From Urechis unicinctus (taxonomy: Eukaryota > Annelida > Polychaeta > Xenopneusta > Urechidae): a stretch of DNA of 64,000 bases. The stretch is from assembly GCA_034190875.2 (NCBI GenBank), contig CM067344.1:17475582-17539581 (forward strand). Direction: 5' to 3'. Of this stretch, positions 35,601 to 48,000 are shown one piece after another (positions within the stretch are counted from its first letter, which is position 1; each line of letters starts with the position of its first letter). A program made the position numbers and the translations under genes. Under the pieces are notes generated by a model. It ran no database searches. It worked only from the letters and a program-made list of their open reading frames with translations, and had not been told where the DNA came from.

Positions 35601-35804
35601 TTAAGAAAAGGAAATACTCATTGACCACTTAACTATTTTAACATGAGAAAAATATGATCATTACAGACAGTGTAAAAGGTGATTTATGCCAACCATTATT
35701 CATACATACCAGCCCTGCTTTGACCAATTGTTTCCTCATGCGGGTGTTGGTGAAGTAGCCAGACAGATGAGGATCCATCAGGCTGTTGTAGGCGGCCAGA
35801 GGGC
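27389..35804 (-). CDS. ERICH3: Glutamate-rich protein 3 (ERICH3)-like protein with C-terminal LRRs
   Basis: Eighteen exons traced, about 1,200 residues; the first coding exon is not identified. In order: LAAYNSLMDPHLSGYF (35,803-35,710) and the helical KEHKKHVRDLMAQAI region (35,533-35,336), both close to the vertebrate ERICH3 N-terminus; basic linkers (35,231-35,058; 34,867-34,724; 34,605-34,417); a DUF4590 domain (34,309-34,105; 34,015-33,829; 33,675-33,554) with CEVNMHYFG, EQQHCGG and FISRRHRGYPFSLTFYINGV; acidic exons (33,131-33,075; 32,905-32,805; 32,272-32,232); an SR/RS exon (32,109-31,896); a Glu/Ser-rich exon (30,191-29,520; 29,291-29,172; 28,994-28,923); and RI-type LRRs (28,816-28,659; 28,412-28,186; 28,032-27,389). 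ERICH3 in vertebrates is linked to cilia and vesicle trafficking. The LRR part is an addition here. Junctions from the SR exon onward keep frame. The last exon has a probable frame break near 27,630. Confidence 0.82.
29650..29745 (-). repeat. Coding CTG/CGG trinucleotide run (poly-Ser)
   Basis: Within the Glu/Ser-rich exon, interrupted ctg/ctgcgg repeats encode, on the minus strand, runs of serine broken by Arg and His. It is a replication-slippage-prone tract that is probably length-polymorphic. The frame is maintained across it. Confidence 0.9.
31896..32109 (-). other. Arg-Ser dipeptide exon of the ERICH3-like gene
   Basis: This exon encodes a run of alternating Ser-Arg dipeptides and Ser-Ser blocks of the kind found in SR-rich proteins, and ends STRESAG. 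The donor at 31,896 is phase 1 and joins 30,191 (..G + VKPYQQGDG) in frame. The DNA is an imperfect hexamer repeat (gatctggagcta and similar on plus). Confidence 0.85.
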
Positions 35805-35861
35805 TGCATAATAAAAAATCATGCAACACAAATAGATAATATGGCATTAGAGTAACTCCAC

Positions 35862-36045
35862 AAGACTATAACTCATACCATGTACAGGCTCTGACAAATG
35901 CATTGACCCAGTGCCCCAAGTCCACCAAATCCCATCTCTCATAAGTGGTCGGTCCCAGGTATAACATATCATAGGGTTCACATGCCCGGTTTAGGTAATG
36001 TTTCCAATCATTAACAGGTTTGAGGCTGTTCCAAATGCAAGGTGA
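35862..36045 (-). other. Candidate extra 5' exon of the ERICH3-like gene or a repeat
   Basis: A minus-strand stop-free block of about 55 codons with unusual content (NDWKHYLNRACEPYDMLY, then YERWDLVDLGHWVNAFVRAC). It ends at a good donor (acatg/gtatgag, 35,879/35,878) in phase 2, which fits the exon beginning at 35,803. I know no matching domain, and vertebrate ERICH3 starts with only a few residues before LLAAYNSL. It could instead be part of an unrecognised interspersed repeat. Confidence 0.25.
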
Positions 36046-36049
36046 TCGT

Positions 36050-37851
36050 TACGCATCATAACCTGTTTCCAGGATAATTCACTACATGGCGCCAATCCAT
36101 CATACGTCCCTTGTTAAAGCGGAGCTCAGTCATTCAGATGAAACATAACTCAGCAGTTGTACTATTCCCAGTTCTAAGCTTTATCTATTTGAAATAGACA
36201 AACCGTTATATTTTCTTTCAACTCAATTGCCCACCTTATTCAATTAAGTCTCAAGAAAGCTGTAACACTTTGTCACATGTGAATATTCCCACGAAAACAA
36301 AATGGGAAGCAAATAATTGGCCACAAATGTTTCTGGTCTGGGTCCAGGTGAAAACTAGGCTTATGATTTTTTTGAAAATGTGTCCTTCCAGTGGTATCCT
36401 TGGGTGGAAAAGTATGTCAGAATGATCATCCAAACTGCCATCCATTGATTAATGTTATCTTCTGCTGTAGTGAGAGCTATCCTGGTCAAGGAAAACTATC
36501 AAACTAAATAGCATGCATTGAGGCCTTCAACTAAAATAGCAACAGCTTACACAGAAGAATGGCAGTGAAAGTGTTGATGAAAGTTTTTCACTGAAATTAT
36601 GCATGTAATGAGACATGTTGACTATCTATATATATATAACTGAGCACTGTAAGGTATTAAAGAATACCCAGGAATGGTTCATCTTTGGATGTCATTCACT
36701 ACCAAAGTCAGTGAGGTGAAAGTTTGAAAGATCACCAGGTTTTTTTGCCTAGTCCCAGACCTAATGGAGAGACATCAGTGGTGAGGTGTGATACAGACTT
36801 ACCATACCTCACCTATTACTGTATTAACATGTGTTAGTGACTAATAGTAAGAGTTATGGCCAAGTGACCAACTTGGACAGTATTTATCACAATATTTATA
36901 TGCAGCTTTGTTTGGTGGAGCTAGTTAAGCTAGTCATACTCAATCAAGATAGCTGGAACACTGATGTTTGTTTGAAGATCTGATGTAAGTGACATAGGCA
37001 ACTTAGTCTTAGATAGGCTGGAACATGAATGAAAGATCCAAGATTATATTATAGAGTAGTAGTGGCAGACAGAGCGGGTGCCTGTGGCGAAATTTCTGAA
37101 GTCGAACATCATGATCATATATACAGGTCCCAAAAAATTATATCTCCAATTAATATGACCTGCAGTATGAACATAAGAATCGCAAAACTCCAAAACTGGG
37201 CAAAGGCTTCAAGTCTTAACACTTCCACTTACCCCGACTACTTCTAATTGTTTTAAGTTAATTAAGAGTACGTAAACGAGCGCGCGTCTATGTGACTCAT
37301 TTTTTTGTCACCATTGGGTCTCGACGCCAAATTCCTCAAAGATAAAATATATCGATATATCAATATCTTGAAACCGCTGCCGTTCTTCCAAACGGTAAAT
37401 TAATGTCTATATAAATTTTACAAGAACCGATCGGTCAATCAGCTTTCCTCCATCTTAGATAACAACAACTTGTCGCTTGGCAGCCTGGTCATGTGACCAC
37501 AACGAAGACGTCATAGCCGGCTTCCATTGGGCATGCATGAAGGTCCATGCATAAACAAACATACATTTGACGCCACACAGACAGATTACTGCGATTGTGT
37601 CATCTGAATGGTTTTCAAAAAAACATCGATTCGATGCTACTCTTTTAAAACATATTCCCTAAGACATCATTACAACATTATTTCATCTAGACAGCTTATC
37701 TGACCAAAGGTGAAAACTGCGAAAGAAATCAAAGTTCAAACCACACTGTCATCATTCATTCTTAACCTCATGCCAGCTACTAGAGCTCCAGTGTTGTAGT
37801 TCCAGTGTTAAGTGTTATTGATTGTGCACGAAGAAAGTCGGTTATTTAGCC
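36050..37851. other. Intergenic region between ERICH3-like and HACD genes
   Basis: 1.8 kb with no coding block I can support. It must hold the unplaced first exon(s) of the minus-strand ERICH3-like gene and the 5' UTR of HACD. Promoter-like motifs cluster at 37,488-37,530. Confidence 0.5.
37488..37530. promoter_or_regulatory. Promoter motif cluster (E-box, CRE-like, CCAAT)
   Basis: A palindromic gtcatgtgac (USF/TFE-type E-box) at 37,488-37,497, gacgtcat (CRE/ATF-like) at 37,507-37,514 and an inverted CCAAT box at 37,526-37,530 sit within 43 bp, about 330 bp upstream of the HACD start codon. The spacing suits a promoter, possibly bidirectional with the divergent ERICH3-like gene. Evidence is motif only. 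Confidence 0.4.
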
Positions 37852-40477
37852 ATGGGAGAAACTGGAAAAATTGAAGTAACATATTCTCTTCTTTATCTAA
37901 TCCTCTACAACTTTGCCCAGGCTGCAGGGTAAGCACAATCATTAACTTTCACGCGAAAGGGTGATAATATGGTACCTTTTCTGTTAACTGCTGATATATC
38001 ATGGGCTACGTCACTGGGTGATACATGACGTTCTTGCGCTAAGATTGAGCTGGTCGACGGGGAGAGGAGTGACTTAGTGCATTTTTTTAGCGAAGCCATG
38101 GTATTACATGTATGCTAAAATAAGCTGTTTTGAAACCTATTCTGATTACAGATGGACTGCTTTGACAATGAATTGGCTGATAGAATGGATGGATTCGAAC
38201 TCGTATTCTGGCATCTATATGAAGAGCTATTATCTTCTTAATATCTTTCAAACACTTGCTGTTCTTGAGGTGAGAATTTAATTGTTTTACCGTTTACGGC
38301 CGTGGCTTGAGGTCCATTAGTACACACATGTTTGCCTATTCTACAGGTGCAGTAGTCCTAATCCCACCAATGCTTCATGAGGTTTAGGTTAGATTGGTCT
38401 TGCCGTGTTCACTTTTTTTCAAATAAGGATGGTGTCGAGTCTGGTTCTGTCGACTTTGAATACGTGATGAATGGAAGATTCAAACGATGTTGTAGGGTCG
38501 AAAGAGCAGATATATACTTTATTCTTCTAAAGACAGGATAACTTCTTTATTCATCAAAGTGACCGAAAAGGATGATATTTAATTATGGTTGGTGATCTTG
38601 CTCTGCTGTGAGCGTGTGTTCACACCCTTATAAAGAGGCTGCCCCTGATCAGTGAATGCTATTGGCTGAAAGGCTTCTAGCAGGTTCTCCAATGAGGTCG
38701 CCCCTTAATGATGTAGTTAAGTTGGGGTTAAGGGATAACTGACGGGTTACTGGCGGGCCAGAAGCTTTAAGGTAGAGAGGGTCAAATTGAGTTAAACTGT
38801 TTATGGCATCTCCCTCCCCTTTAAGGTGGACGAATATCCACACACATGCTAACGTGTAAGAATTTAACTTTCATGCATAATTTAACAACCTATGTGATAC
38901 CATCCATTGAATTGCCTTTTTATTAAATAAGTATGAGAAAAGAAATGATTTGAGAATGGTTTGTGAAAGAATTGCACTAGAATTTCATACAACCTTTTAC
39001 TTTAATTGATTGATCCTAAGTATTTAATTGTTGTATTTGTTTGTTTAATACTTATTATTATTTTTTATATTTTTTTTATTTTTAACAATTGTTCAACATG
39101 GATCATTTAACAAATATACTTACTTAATGGATAGAAATGAAGATGTAAAGCTTAGTAAGCTAATGCATGTAAGTGCCTTTGGAAATAATTATTAATAGTG
39201 CTAGAAAAAACGTACAGCAGTATGATGCTGACAGGTTGTACAGCTTACAGATTATGAATGGATGAATGAATGGGGAACGTAGGTTTTCTCCTATAAGGCT
39301 CAGACCAGCTGGGAAAAAGGGAAGTGTAATCTTTCCAAACCCCCTTGGCAACTTATTGAGAGCTTAAATGAATGTATGGTGTAAGATGATAAATATTCAA
39401 TAAGCATGCATACGGGTGCAGAATGATGGCGCGAAAAATAGAATAATAATTATACTAGTGAAGCTTAAGTCAAATGGGTAACTGAAATGTATATAAGGTA
39501 TGGAAGTAAATTCATAGTAGTTAATCATTCAATCAAGTCTTCCATGGTTTAAAAAAAACAGCAGCAGTAATTTTTAAATGAAAATTCACAGAATTTATCA
39601 TTGTGATTTAACTGGCAAGTTGCCTGAATTTAGTCATCTTTTGTCACCTGTGAGCCATAAATATTTGATAGATTATGTCATAATCATGACTTTTGAATCA
39701 TGCCCTTCAGATTGATGAATCATGCATGGTTAGATTAATTGCTTTTTACAAGTAGAAAATATGGACAAATAGCATTAAGGCACAAGTGCACACCATTTTA
39801 GGCACTGCTTGACACATCTGGAGATAACGACTACATGCCAAGGTCATTCCAGGTTCAGTATCCAAGTTCTAGCCACTGCCTCTTTTTAAATACTCCATAA
39901 ATGCCTTTTACTGGCTGTTGGGGTATTTGTTGTTTGTTAAATAATATCATTTATTAGTATCATTTGATTTGTTTTTGGGTCCCAGAAAATGGTAACAATT
40001 AATAATGTAACTGGATCCACTGCCTAAATAGCACCAGTTTAGAGGTCTGGTTCATCTGAACTGGTGTTTTTGACCAAAGGTGAAGCATATCAAGCCTATA
40101 TTCTGAGATTCAGTGCACAGGTAACTGAAAGACAATTTTCAAAACTTTCTTCCCTCGACATATGAGATTATGAAGCAGATTTTGTCTCTTCCAGGGTTGG
40201 TCTAAGTAAATTGTGTGTAAGGAATGCTAATTCTTGTTTTACATAGGTTGTCATCTAGTCCAAGTCCACATCCCCTTGAGCCCATTTGCATCCGCTACAT
40301 TCCAATCTCTGGCTCAATGAGCATCACCTTATTTGGCACATGGCTCTTTCCAGATGGAGCACTTGGAGTCTGGAAAATGTAATGCAAGCAGTGGGATGCC
40401 AACCAGACCTAAAATGGCTGCCCATTAATTACATGAAGCTTTTTTGACTGATTTCTACACTACCACCCGCACACACA

Positions 40478-40520
<43 letters not shown>

Positions 40521-40546
40521 TCCCTCCACCTCCACCACCCCCCCCC

Positions 40547-40577
<31 letters not shown>

Positions 40578-42080
40578 ACACCCCACCCAGACACGCACTC
40601 TGTAATGCTCCATAACACTAGCCTAATCATCCCCTATATAGCACAGGAACACTAGCCCACATGCCCCCACCTGTTACTACAGTAAAGTAATTTTGGAACG
40701 GTCCATTCTCTTATTCAGTTATATTACCTAAACTCTTCCTGATGCCCAATACTATTTGTTGGCTTATGTAGTGGTCAGTCATGGATTTTACCCAATTTAG
40801 CTAAAGAATTATCTACTGTGAAGTTTATACATGTATGTTTTAGATAGTGCATGCAGCCATTGGTCTGGTGAAATCCAACCCTGTTCTGACAGCATTCCAG
40901 ATTTTCTCCCGAGTCCTTGTAGTTTGGGGAATAATGCACAGTGTTCCTGAGGTAAATATATAAAGATGTGAATTCTGTAGCTGCATCAAATGCTATTTGA
41001 AATCCAAAATATTATGAATAATCATGATTAATACATGTATTGTAGATCTTTTTATAATAACTCAGCATTTCAAGATAGTTGAAATTCTTGATTTTATACA
41101 AAATAGATATCTTGGTATCCCATAGTAAAAGTCAATTATATCTGTTACCCATTTTGTCTGTGTCAGCCTCATTCTGATACTGATGTTTCTTATATATAAT
41201 TTTTTTAGAATTATTAATGTTCCTTGAATGAATATCATTTGTTAGGGGCAATCTATAAGCTATTTGTTATTGCAGGTCCAGAAGGGAATGGGATTTGCCA
41301 TGCTGATCATAGCTTGGTCTGTCACAGAGATTATCCGCTATTCCTATTATATGTGTGCTCTGGTGAACAACATTCCATTCATCCTGCAGTGGTTAAGGTA
41401 AATAAGATTGTGCACTTTAATTGACCTAAAGTACAATGAGTGTGGTGTATTGTTAGTGAATGTGTGTTGTGTAACTGCTGTCAAACGTCAAGGCTTGCTG
41501 GTTGTTACAGGTACACCACCTTCATCATCCTGTACCCTATTGGTGTCAGTGTAAGTTCTCCACTTGCATATTCTATTCTATAGTGGCGTGGTAACATGTA
41601 TTGCTATTACATTGATTGCTGTATGTATTGTCAGGGAGAACTTCTATCCATCTACAACTCACTGCCATATGTGTATGAACGGGGACTGTACTCTATTGCC
41701 TTGCCAAACTGGTACAACATGAGTTTTTCCTATTATCACATCCTCATTGCCATTATGTTCAGCTACATTCCAGGTAAGTCACTATAACCTTTATCTTTAG
41801 AATACAACACTCTTCAGTCACACATTTAATCACTGATCACTTTATCTCAGATGAATAATCTTTTCGCTACGAGTGCCTTTAGATCCATTCTTTTCTTGGT
41901 ATTTTTAATTCTCCAGGAAGACTAACATTTCAACAGTAATCCAATGCACACATGAGTTTGCTCACTCAGTGGATGCAAGCTGTCAAGTTATTTTGCCATG
42001 TTTCAGTGTTCCCACAGTTGTACCTCCATATGTTTGCTCAACGCAGAAAGATGTCTGCTGCACATGCCAAGAAGGAATAA
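37852..42080 (+). CDS. HACD: Very-long-chain (3R)-3-hydroxyacyl-CoA dehydratase
   Basis: Seven exons: 37,852-37,928; 38,152-38,269; 40,844-40,951; 41,276-41,397; 41,511-41,550; 41,635-41,773; 42,007-42,080. All have GT-AG sites and continuous phase, giving 225 residues, near the length of yeast Phs1 and somewhat shorter than vertebrate HACD1/2. It dehydrates 3-hydroxyacyl-CoA to trans-2-enoyl-CoA, the third step of ER fatty-acid elongation. Multi-pass membrane segments are evident ([55 protein letters not shown]). The Tyr and Glu spaced seven apart in YPIGVSGE fit the catalytic pair known from Phs1. [11 protein letters not shown] and [13 protein letters not shown] are family signatures. The lysine-rich C-terminus (HAKKE) may aid ER retention. 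It is closest to the HACD1/2 type, but the paralog is uncertain. Confidence 0.95.
38406..38846 (-). mobile_element. Probable solo LTR in HACD intron 2 (fossil)
   Basis: Read on the minus strand it starts tgtgtgtggatattcg and ends gtgaaca. Inside, in order, are a TATA-like ctttataag followed by two AATAAA signals, and the tail is an A-rich stretch. This order and the 441-bp size fit a solo LTR of an integrase-type (Ty3/gypsy-like) element. The flanking pentamers (tgccg, tgcta) do not match exactly, so the ends or the call may be wrong. Confidence 0.45.
38847..40843. other. Remainder of HACD intron 2
   Basis: Intronic sequence with A/T-rich low-complexity stretches (for example 39,050-39,090) and the CT/CA microsatellite at 40,470-40,590. 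No exon or RNA gene was recognised. Confidence 0.6.
40470..40590. repeat. CT/CA compound microsatellite
   Basis: ctctctct then cacacaca, a short cytosine-rich interruption (ccacctccaccacccccc), then a second cacaca run. It lies in intron 2 of HACD, about 250 bp before exon 3. Confidence 0.95.
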
Positions 42081-42138
42081 TCAGACTTGCATGGTCTTAT
42101 TTGGTTGTTTTTCTAAAATATTTATGAAGCAGTACCTA

Positions 42139-42144
42139 AATAAA
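42139..42144 (+). terminator. Poly(A) signal of HACD
   Basis: AATAAA in ctaaataaaaca, 59 bp after the stop codon. A second AATAAA lies at 42,243. Either would end HACD before the convergent minus-strand gene's 3' UTR begins at about 42.6 kb. Confidence 0.55.
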
Positions 42145-42628
42145 ACAAATTTGCTACTCTTGACGGCATCAATAGTTGTCACTATTAGCGAGAACCATTC
42201 TTTGCCTCAAGTCATGCCTTTTGACCCGACACTCCGCCATCCAATAAATTTGAAAAGTTTTAATTGTGGTGTCACCGTACAACATCTGCTGCATTCAATT
42301 GCCATCATGCAAAGATCGGGGGTTTTAACCGAAGTTCAACTTATGATCCTCTAACAGTACCTTACAGAGAGGTGGCACTCCCTCTGATATTATGTCCTCA
42401 CCTAGTAGAAAACCCCAAACCTATATTATCAATACAGCAAACATGTTTAATATACACCTTGTGACCTAGGCTATGTTTAGCTGAGTTTAGGTCCTATGGT
42501 AGTGATGCTACACCAGGTGGGATCCAAGGGAGGTGGGGAGATTCATCCACATCTGTTAAGACAGGTCCTTCACAAGTATGTAAACAAGTGTCAATGCAAT
42601 CAACAACAAAACAACAGGTATATAAAGA

Positions 42629-42634
42629 CTTTAT
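42629..42634 (-). terminator. Candidate poly(A) signal of the L1-like gene
   Basis: AATAAA on the minus strand (context caataaagtctttat), 1.75 kb downstream of the stop at 44,390. It implies that 42.61-44.39 kb is a long 3' UTR, consistent with the absence of other coding sequence there. It leaves a gap of roughly 400 bp to the end of HACD. Confidence 0.5.
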
Positions 42635-44389
42635 TGTTGTGTATAATTATCATAAAACACAAGTTGCTATAAAAAGCTGTTGTCAGAAAAGATCATTTGC
42701 AGAGCGCACAATTCTCCGGTTCAATATTTTTATGTATATTATTTTACCAATTAATAATTAACTTCAGAACAAAGTCAATAAATTGTGAACAGACAGAAAA
42801 ACAATGGTCTTAAGTATTGAAATTACAAGTAAACTAAAAGCAACAATTAAAACCATCAAATATGATAGACCCTTGGCCCAAACAGTCACAGAACAAACAA
42901 CCTGTTCTAAACTAGAAATGAACTAGGCAAGCAAAGCACAAAATAGCATTGCCAAATGCTTTCATAAGCCATGGAAGTAACCTAAATGATCAAATCAACA
43001 CAAAGAATCATCCAACTGTATGAAGACCAACTCAAAGCCTTGCCATAATCACAAATGCTGCCACATTTAGACGGATGACATGGCATGGATGTGATAGAAT
43101 GTTTACAAGATGTTATTTGGGTACTGGCTAACTACACACATGGCAGTTAAATATAAAATGACATGTAACATTTTACAAACTACCATTCGATGACGATTTC
43201 CAGATGTTTCACAGCATGAAGTCAATAAAATGCATAGACAACAAAACTATTGTGGCTGTGGGGTAAAAAATGTATTACAAGATTTAGCTGCAACTCTCAG
43301 GTTTACAATCCAAGGAATGTTTCAAATTTACTATACACTGGTATATCCTCAAGTCAAATTGATCACTATATTCAGATACACCACATATAAAGCATTCTTT
43401 AATAGAAATCATGCGTAACTATGACAAAGCTAAAATCAAATTTTCCAAAGTAGCCTAATAAACACGAAACGCAATACCCAAGCTCATCAAAAACTATTCT
43501 AAATCAACATTATTTTCATTCAGTTAGTGAACCCTCTTTTTCATACACACAAGATACAAGGACGTTACAGATTTACAAAAATAGAGGATTTGAGAATTAC
43601 TGTTGGGGAAAGTTCTCATGTCACAATTATCAAACTTTAAATTGGGTATTTTTTAGCCCCACCCCCTCCAATTTTGGCATGGATAACATGGTAATAAACC
43701 TTTCATAGGTGACCACTCGAGAGGGAAGTCATTTCTAAGACAAACAGCTGATCTATATGTCCCATCAAACAGTTCTTCATAGATAGTATGGCACCCAAAT
43801 ATCAAGACAAAAACTATGTTATCAGCCTGTACAATTTGCCATATCAATTGCTTAATCACATTCTGATACTCAATAATTATATACACCAGGATACCTTGTC
43901 GTGTCGGTCACTTCTACACCACGTTTGTCATCACTTGCATATTTTATAACGGACGCTTTTCTGTATTATGCAATCATGCTATTGTGGTTTCAAAGTTGAT
44001 TCTGCACTGGTTGTACAAGCGGCTTTCGTGTTGAAGATGTGGGTGATGGGTCAAGGAATTTGACTATATTGGCACGGCTTTCATCCCAATGTCCCTGCCA
44101 TGGGTGGCCATACAAGTGCCTCGAGTCGTACGATGCCATGCGTCACATCACTACTCTCATTCTCCATGATGCAGCCTCTTTGTTTCAAATTCTCCTAGTG
44201 ACTTGCTCCATTTTCAATAACATGGTCACTTAATAAGGCAGATCCAATATATACAAACCATTACTAGTGCTCTCTCTTTTCTTTACAATAAAAAGATAAA
44301 GGGGGCTGAATTAAAATCAGCGTTAGATTAATCTACATACACTATTTAGCCATATAAAAAAAAATATTGAAGAGGCCACGCTCATCCAG

Positions 44390-44579
44390 TTATACGTTAG
44401 TTTCCCCGCCCTTGGCAGCTTTCTTCTTGTCAGTGGCATATTGTCCAATAAATGAACCATCCTCGTTGAACTTTCCAGCATCAAGATCTCCATATTCAGC
44501 CAGTGACCCATCCTCGTCGCTGTCCATTTTAATAGTACTCGTTAGGGAGGCTTGGCTTCCCTTCAGTGGACCGTCCTCC
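44390..44579 (-). other. FIGQY ankyrin-binding cytoplasmic exon
   Basis: The last coding exon. [11 protein letters not shown] is nearly identical to the L1/neurofascin/neuroglian motif whose Tyr phosphorylation controls ankyrin binding. It is preceded by an acidic [14 protein letters not shown] short Lys-rich stretch and the terminal ETNV follow. This exon fixes the family assignment independently of the Ig domains. Confidence 0.93.
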
Positions 44580-44704
44580 CTGAAAATCAACAAAACACAC
44601 CACATAAGTTCACTCTGAAGGACCCTCTCCTTACAAATATAATTACTGTGAAGTGCTATGGCACGTGAAAACACAAATATCACATTTGTAATTTGATGGA
44701 TCAA

Positions 44705-44795
<91 letters not shown>

Positions 44796-44798
44796 GTA

Positions 44799-44869
<71 letters not shown>

Positions 44870-44936
44870 CTATACATGTATATGTATATATATATGTATG
44901 TGCATGTATATGTATATATATATATATATATCTATA

Positions 44937-45012
<76 letters not shown>

Positions 45013-48000
45013 GTATAATCTGTGGTCAATATCACCTAAAGCAGTACTTAGAACCAATAAAAAAAGTACTCAGAATTAAATGAGAAAGGCAGAAAACTGG
45101 TAACCAAGCAAGTTATTTGCAGGTCCCATTTGGGAAGTTTCAAGAAGCTTGGTAAAACTGACAAATAGAATGAGTGGGAGGCTATGTAACAACCTGGCAA
45201 CTAGTATAAAACAAATCCAATCACACCAAATAGGTTAAGTAGATCTCAAAACATACCACAACTTACACTGCCTACAAAGCAACCCACCCCAGAGATAGTG
45301 CTGATTGCCATCTCTTAAAGCAAGTTTTCATTTGCTGCAGTAATTCAATCATGACAGCTTGTTTAGCAGTGCACATTAATATATCCTGTGTTTGAATGCA
45401 ATGGCGATATGGACACCATGGATTCGGTGCATGGTATTGTTCAAGGAGAGAAATGAGGAGCATGTATGCAATGGTTTAGCATCGAGTCAGTTAAAGCACT
45501 GTGCCTAAGTTAATGAGCTTTCTGCTGATTGAGCATACCTCTCAACAATCCATTTCCATTTCAAAGCCCGAGTTTTCACGTGCCATACCAGTTCTACAAC
45601 AACATGGTGTTTTCACCTTAAAACTTACCTTGGTGAAATAATGTCCAACTATGACAACCCTAGAATATTAGCAGACTCACTACAATACACTAGTACATTG
45701 TATATTCAATCAAACCTATTCATCAATGCGCTGGACATCAAACTCATCTCTAAGATTGCAACTCAATCAATATCTGTGTCACTCACAACCAGAAATTATT
45801 ATGAGGGTGGGTTAGATATAGTGAGCTAGACGCTGGCAGTGAGAGCTCCTGTGTGGCAGCAGTTATTCAACGGGAGAAATGACTCACGGTCGCTGGTAAT
45901 CTTGGAAGCCATCCTCCATAAGCTCCTTCTCAGGGTCATTGCCATTCCACCTCTCCTTCTCATCAACTGACACACAAATCAAATGCTGATTCTCTAACAT
46001 ATGATCCACACAACATGATCGGAAAGCAACAGACGGAAAATATCAATAAATACAACATGATTGGCAAGAATTCTACAGGAGCCAACGGAATAACTGCCTA
46101 AAGTACTTGCATATCCAATCATAGCAACTGATAAATAAATGATTATATGAACAATTTCAGCATCATTGGTATCTCCTTATAATAAGATGGCAGGTAAATA
46201 GACGAGATAGGCGAGGTGAGGACTTACCTGGGTAAGTGTCTCCCTTGTTACGCTGGATACAGAGAATACAGACAAGGATGAGGATGATAAGCAAGATGAT
46301 GCAGATGACAATGACGAACACCCACCACAAATCCTCTATGCTAGCCCCAACGACTGGGGTGGGTTCTGAAACAAAATACACAACAAGTTAATAAATTCAG
46401 ATCAATAATAAGGATCCATCAGGCTGATGAAATAAAGTCGAGATTCACAAAAGAATAAAACTCTAATTTCTCGGAACTTCCAGGTTTCAAATGCAAAACA
46501 CAACAATAGATAATTTCACTGATATAATTAAAGCCAATAAGGTTGGTGAAGTCAGCCTGCAACTTGCTAAAGCTCTGGGGTAGAAGTTAACAAGGATTCC
46601 TTACTTGGGGGCTCAAAGATGGGTTTTGTCAAGTTGGCTGCTGCTGAGTCTGAACTGAAACCATTGGTGACATCACATCGATATTCTCCCGCATGCGACA
46701 GCCCACCATCTTCATCCTCGGCTGTGATGATACGCAGCACCTTGCCTTTTTCCTCCAAGATTATCTTATCCTCGACAGGAAAGATCTCAAACTTATCATC
46801 GAAGTACCATTTATAGACAACCTTGGTACTGTCATCTGACACTGCTGAGCAGTTGAACATAATATCCTTGAAATAGACCAACTCCATGTCCTGAGGAAAG
46901 TCGACCACTTTGGTTGGAGCTGAGAGCCAAAAAGAAGGTCATTGACGAAACAACAACAACAAACCGCTCATAGAATTCAAACATCTTAAGCAAGACTGGT
47001 ATGGAAACATAAGGATAGCACATTGTGTGAATAAGAAAGGCCCACTTACTTAGAACATTGAGATAAGCTGAGGAGAAAGCATATCCGTGGTCATTACTGG
47101 CATTGCACTGAAATACTTGGAGGTCAGAAGAACCTCCAGGACAACTCTTGCATACTTCTTCCAACATCAATATCTTGTGGTCAGAAGAGAGAGATATTCT
47201 TGGAGGCAAAGTGGATGGATCTAAAAAAAATATCAAATATCTCTCTAGGTAAAGAGGATTAACAACCACAAGAGTATAGACCAATAACCACACTGAACTC
47301 TTCCTGTCCAAGAAAGAAAATACTGTACATCTCAACAGGAGGAGGTCACTTAGCTTTATAGATAATGTGAAGTAATTGGTTAATGTCAGTGTCCTACTGC
47401 ATGATAGAGTCTGGTGAGCCATGTTCAACACAACACAGATATGACACTCACTGAGGGGCTCTCCATTCCGCATCCATAAGGTCGTAGCAGCAGGCTTGGC
47501 ATTGACATCACAAACAAACTTGGCTGTTTCCCCATCAGTGTAAGATGTGTCCCTGGGTATGCCTTCAGGTTTGAAATTTGGTACCTCTGAAAAATGATTT
47601 TAGCATTGCTCTATTGAAATTATCAAATTACAATTGCAAACAAATAGAGTTCCCTGATCTGCAACAAAGAATTAGCCCCAATCTTCGACATTTAACCTAA
47701 ACAAATTACCTCTGACTTCAATATCAAAGCTGAACTTGGTTTGGCCTCTGTTTGAGAAGCCAGTGCACACATACACAGCCTCATCTCCCCAATGAATGTC
47801 AATGATTGTCAGTTGTGTCTTGAAGTTAGTTACAGTCATACGATCCGAAGGAAGTGGTTTTCCATCTTCCCTAGACCAAGTGATAGTTGGGGTTGGGCTG
47901 AAACACAAAACCAGACACTCATTCATCAATACAGCTTCCATCTATGCTCAACTACACATAGAAAAATAAATGGAACTAGAGCCTACTGCTTGAAACTACC

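Noticed and set aside
44693-45083. Tyr/Ile/Val/Cys-rich open frames
   Set aside because: Microsatellite inside an intron of the L1-like gene.
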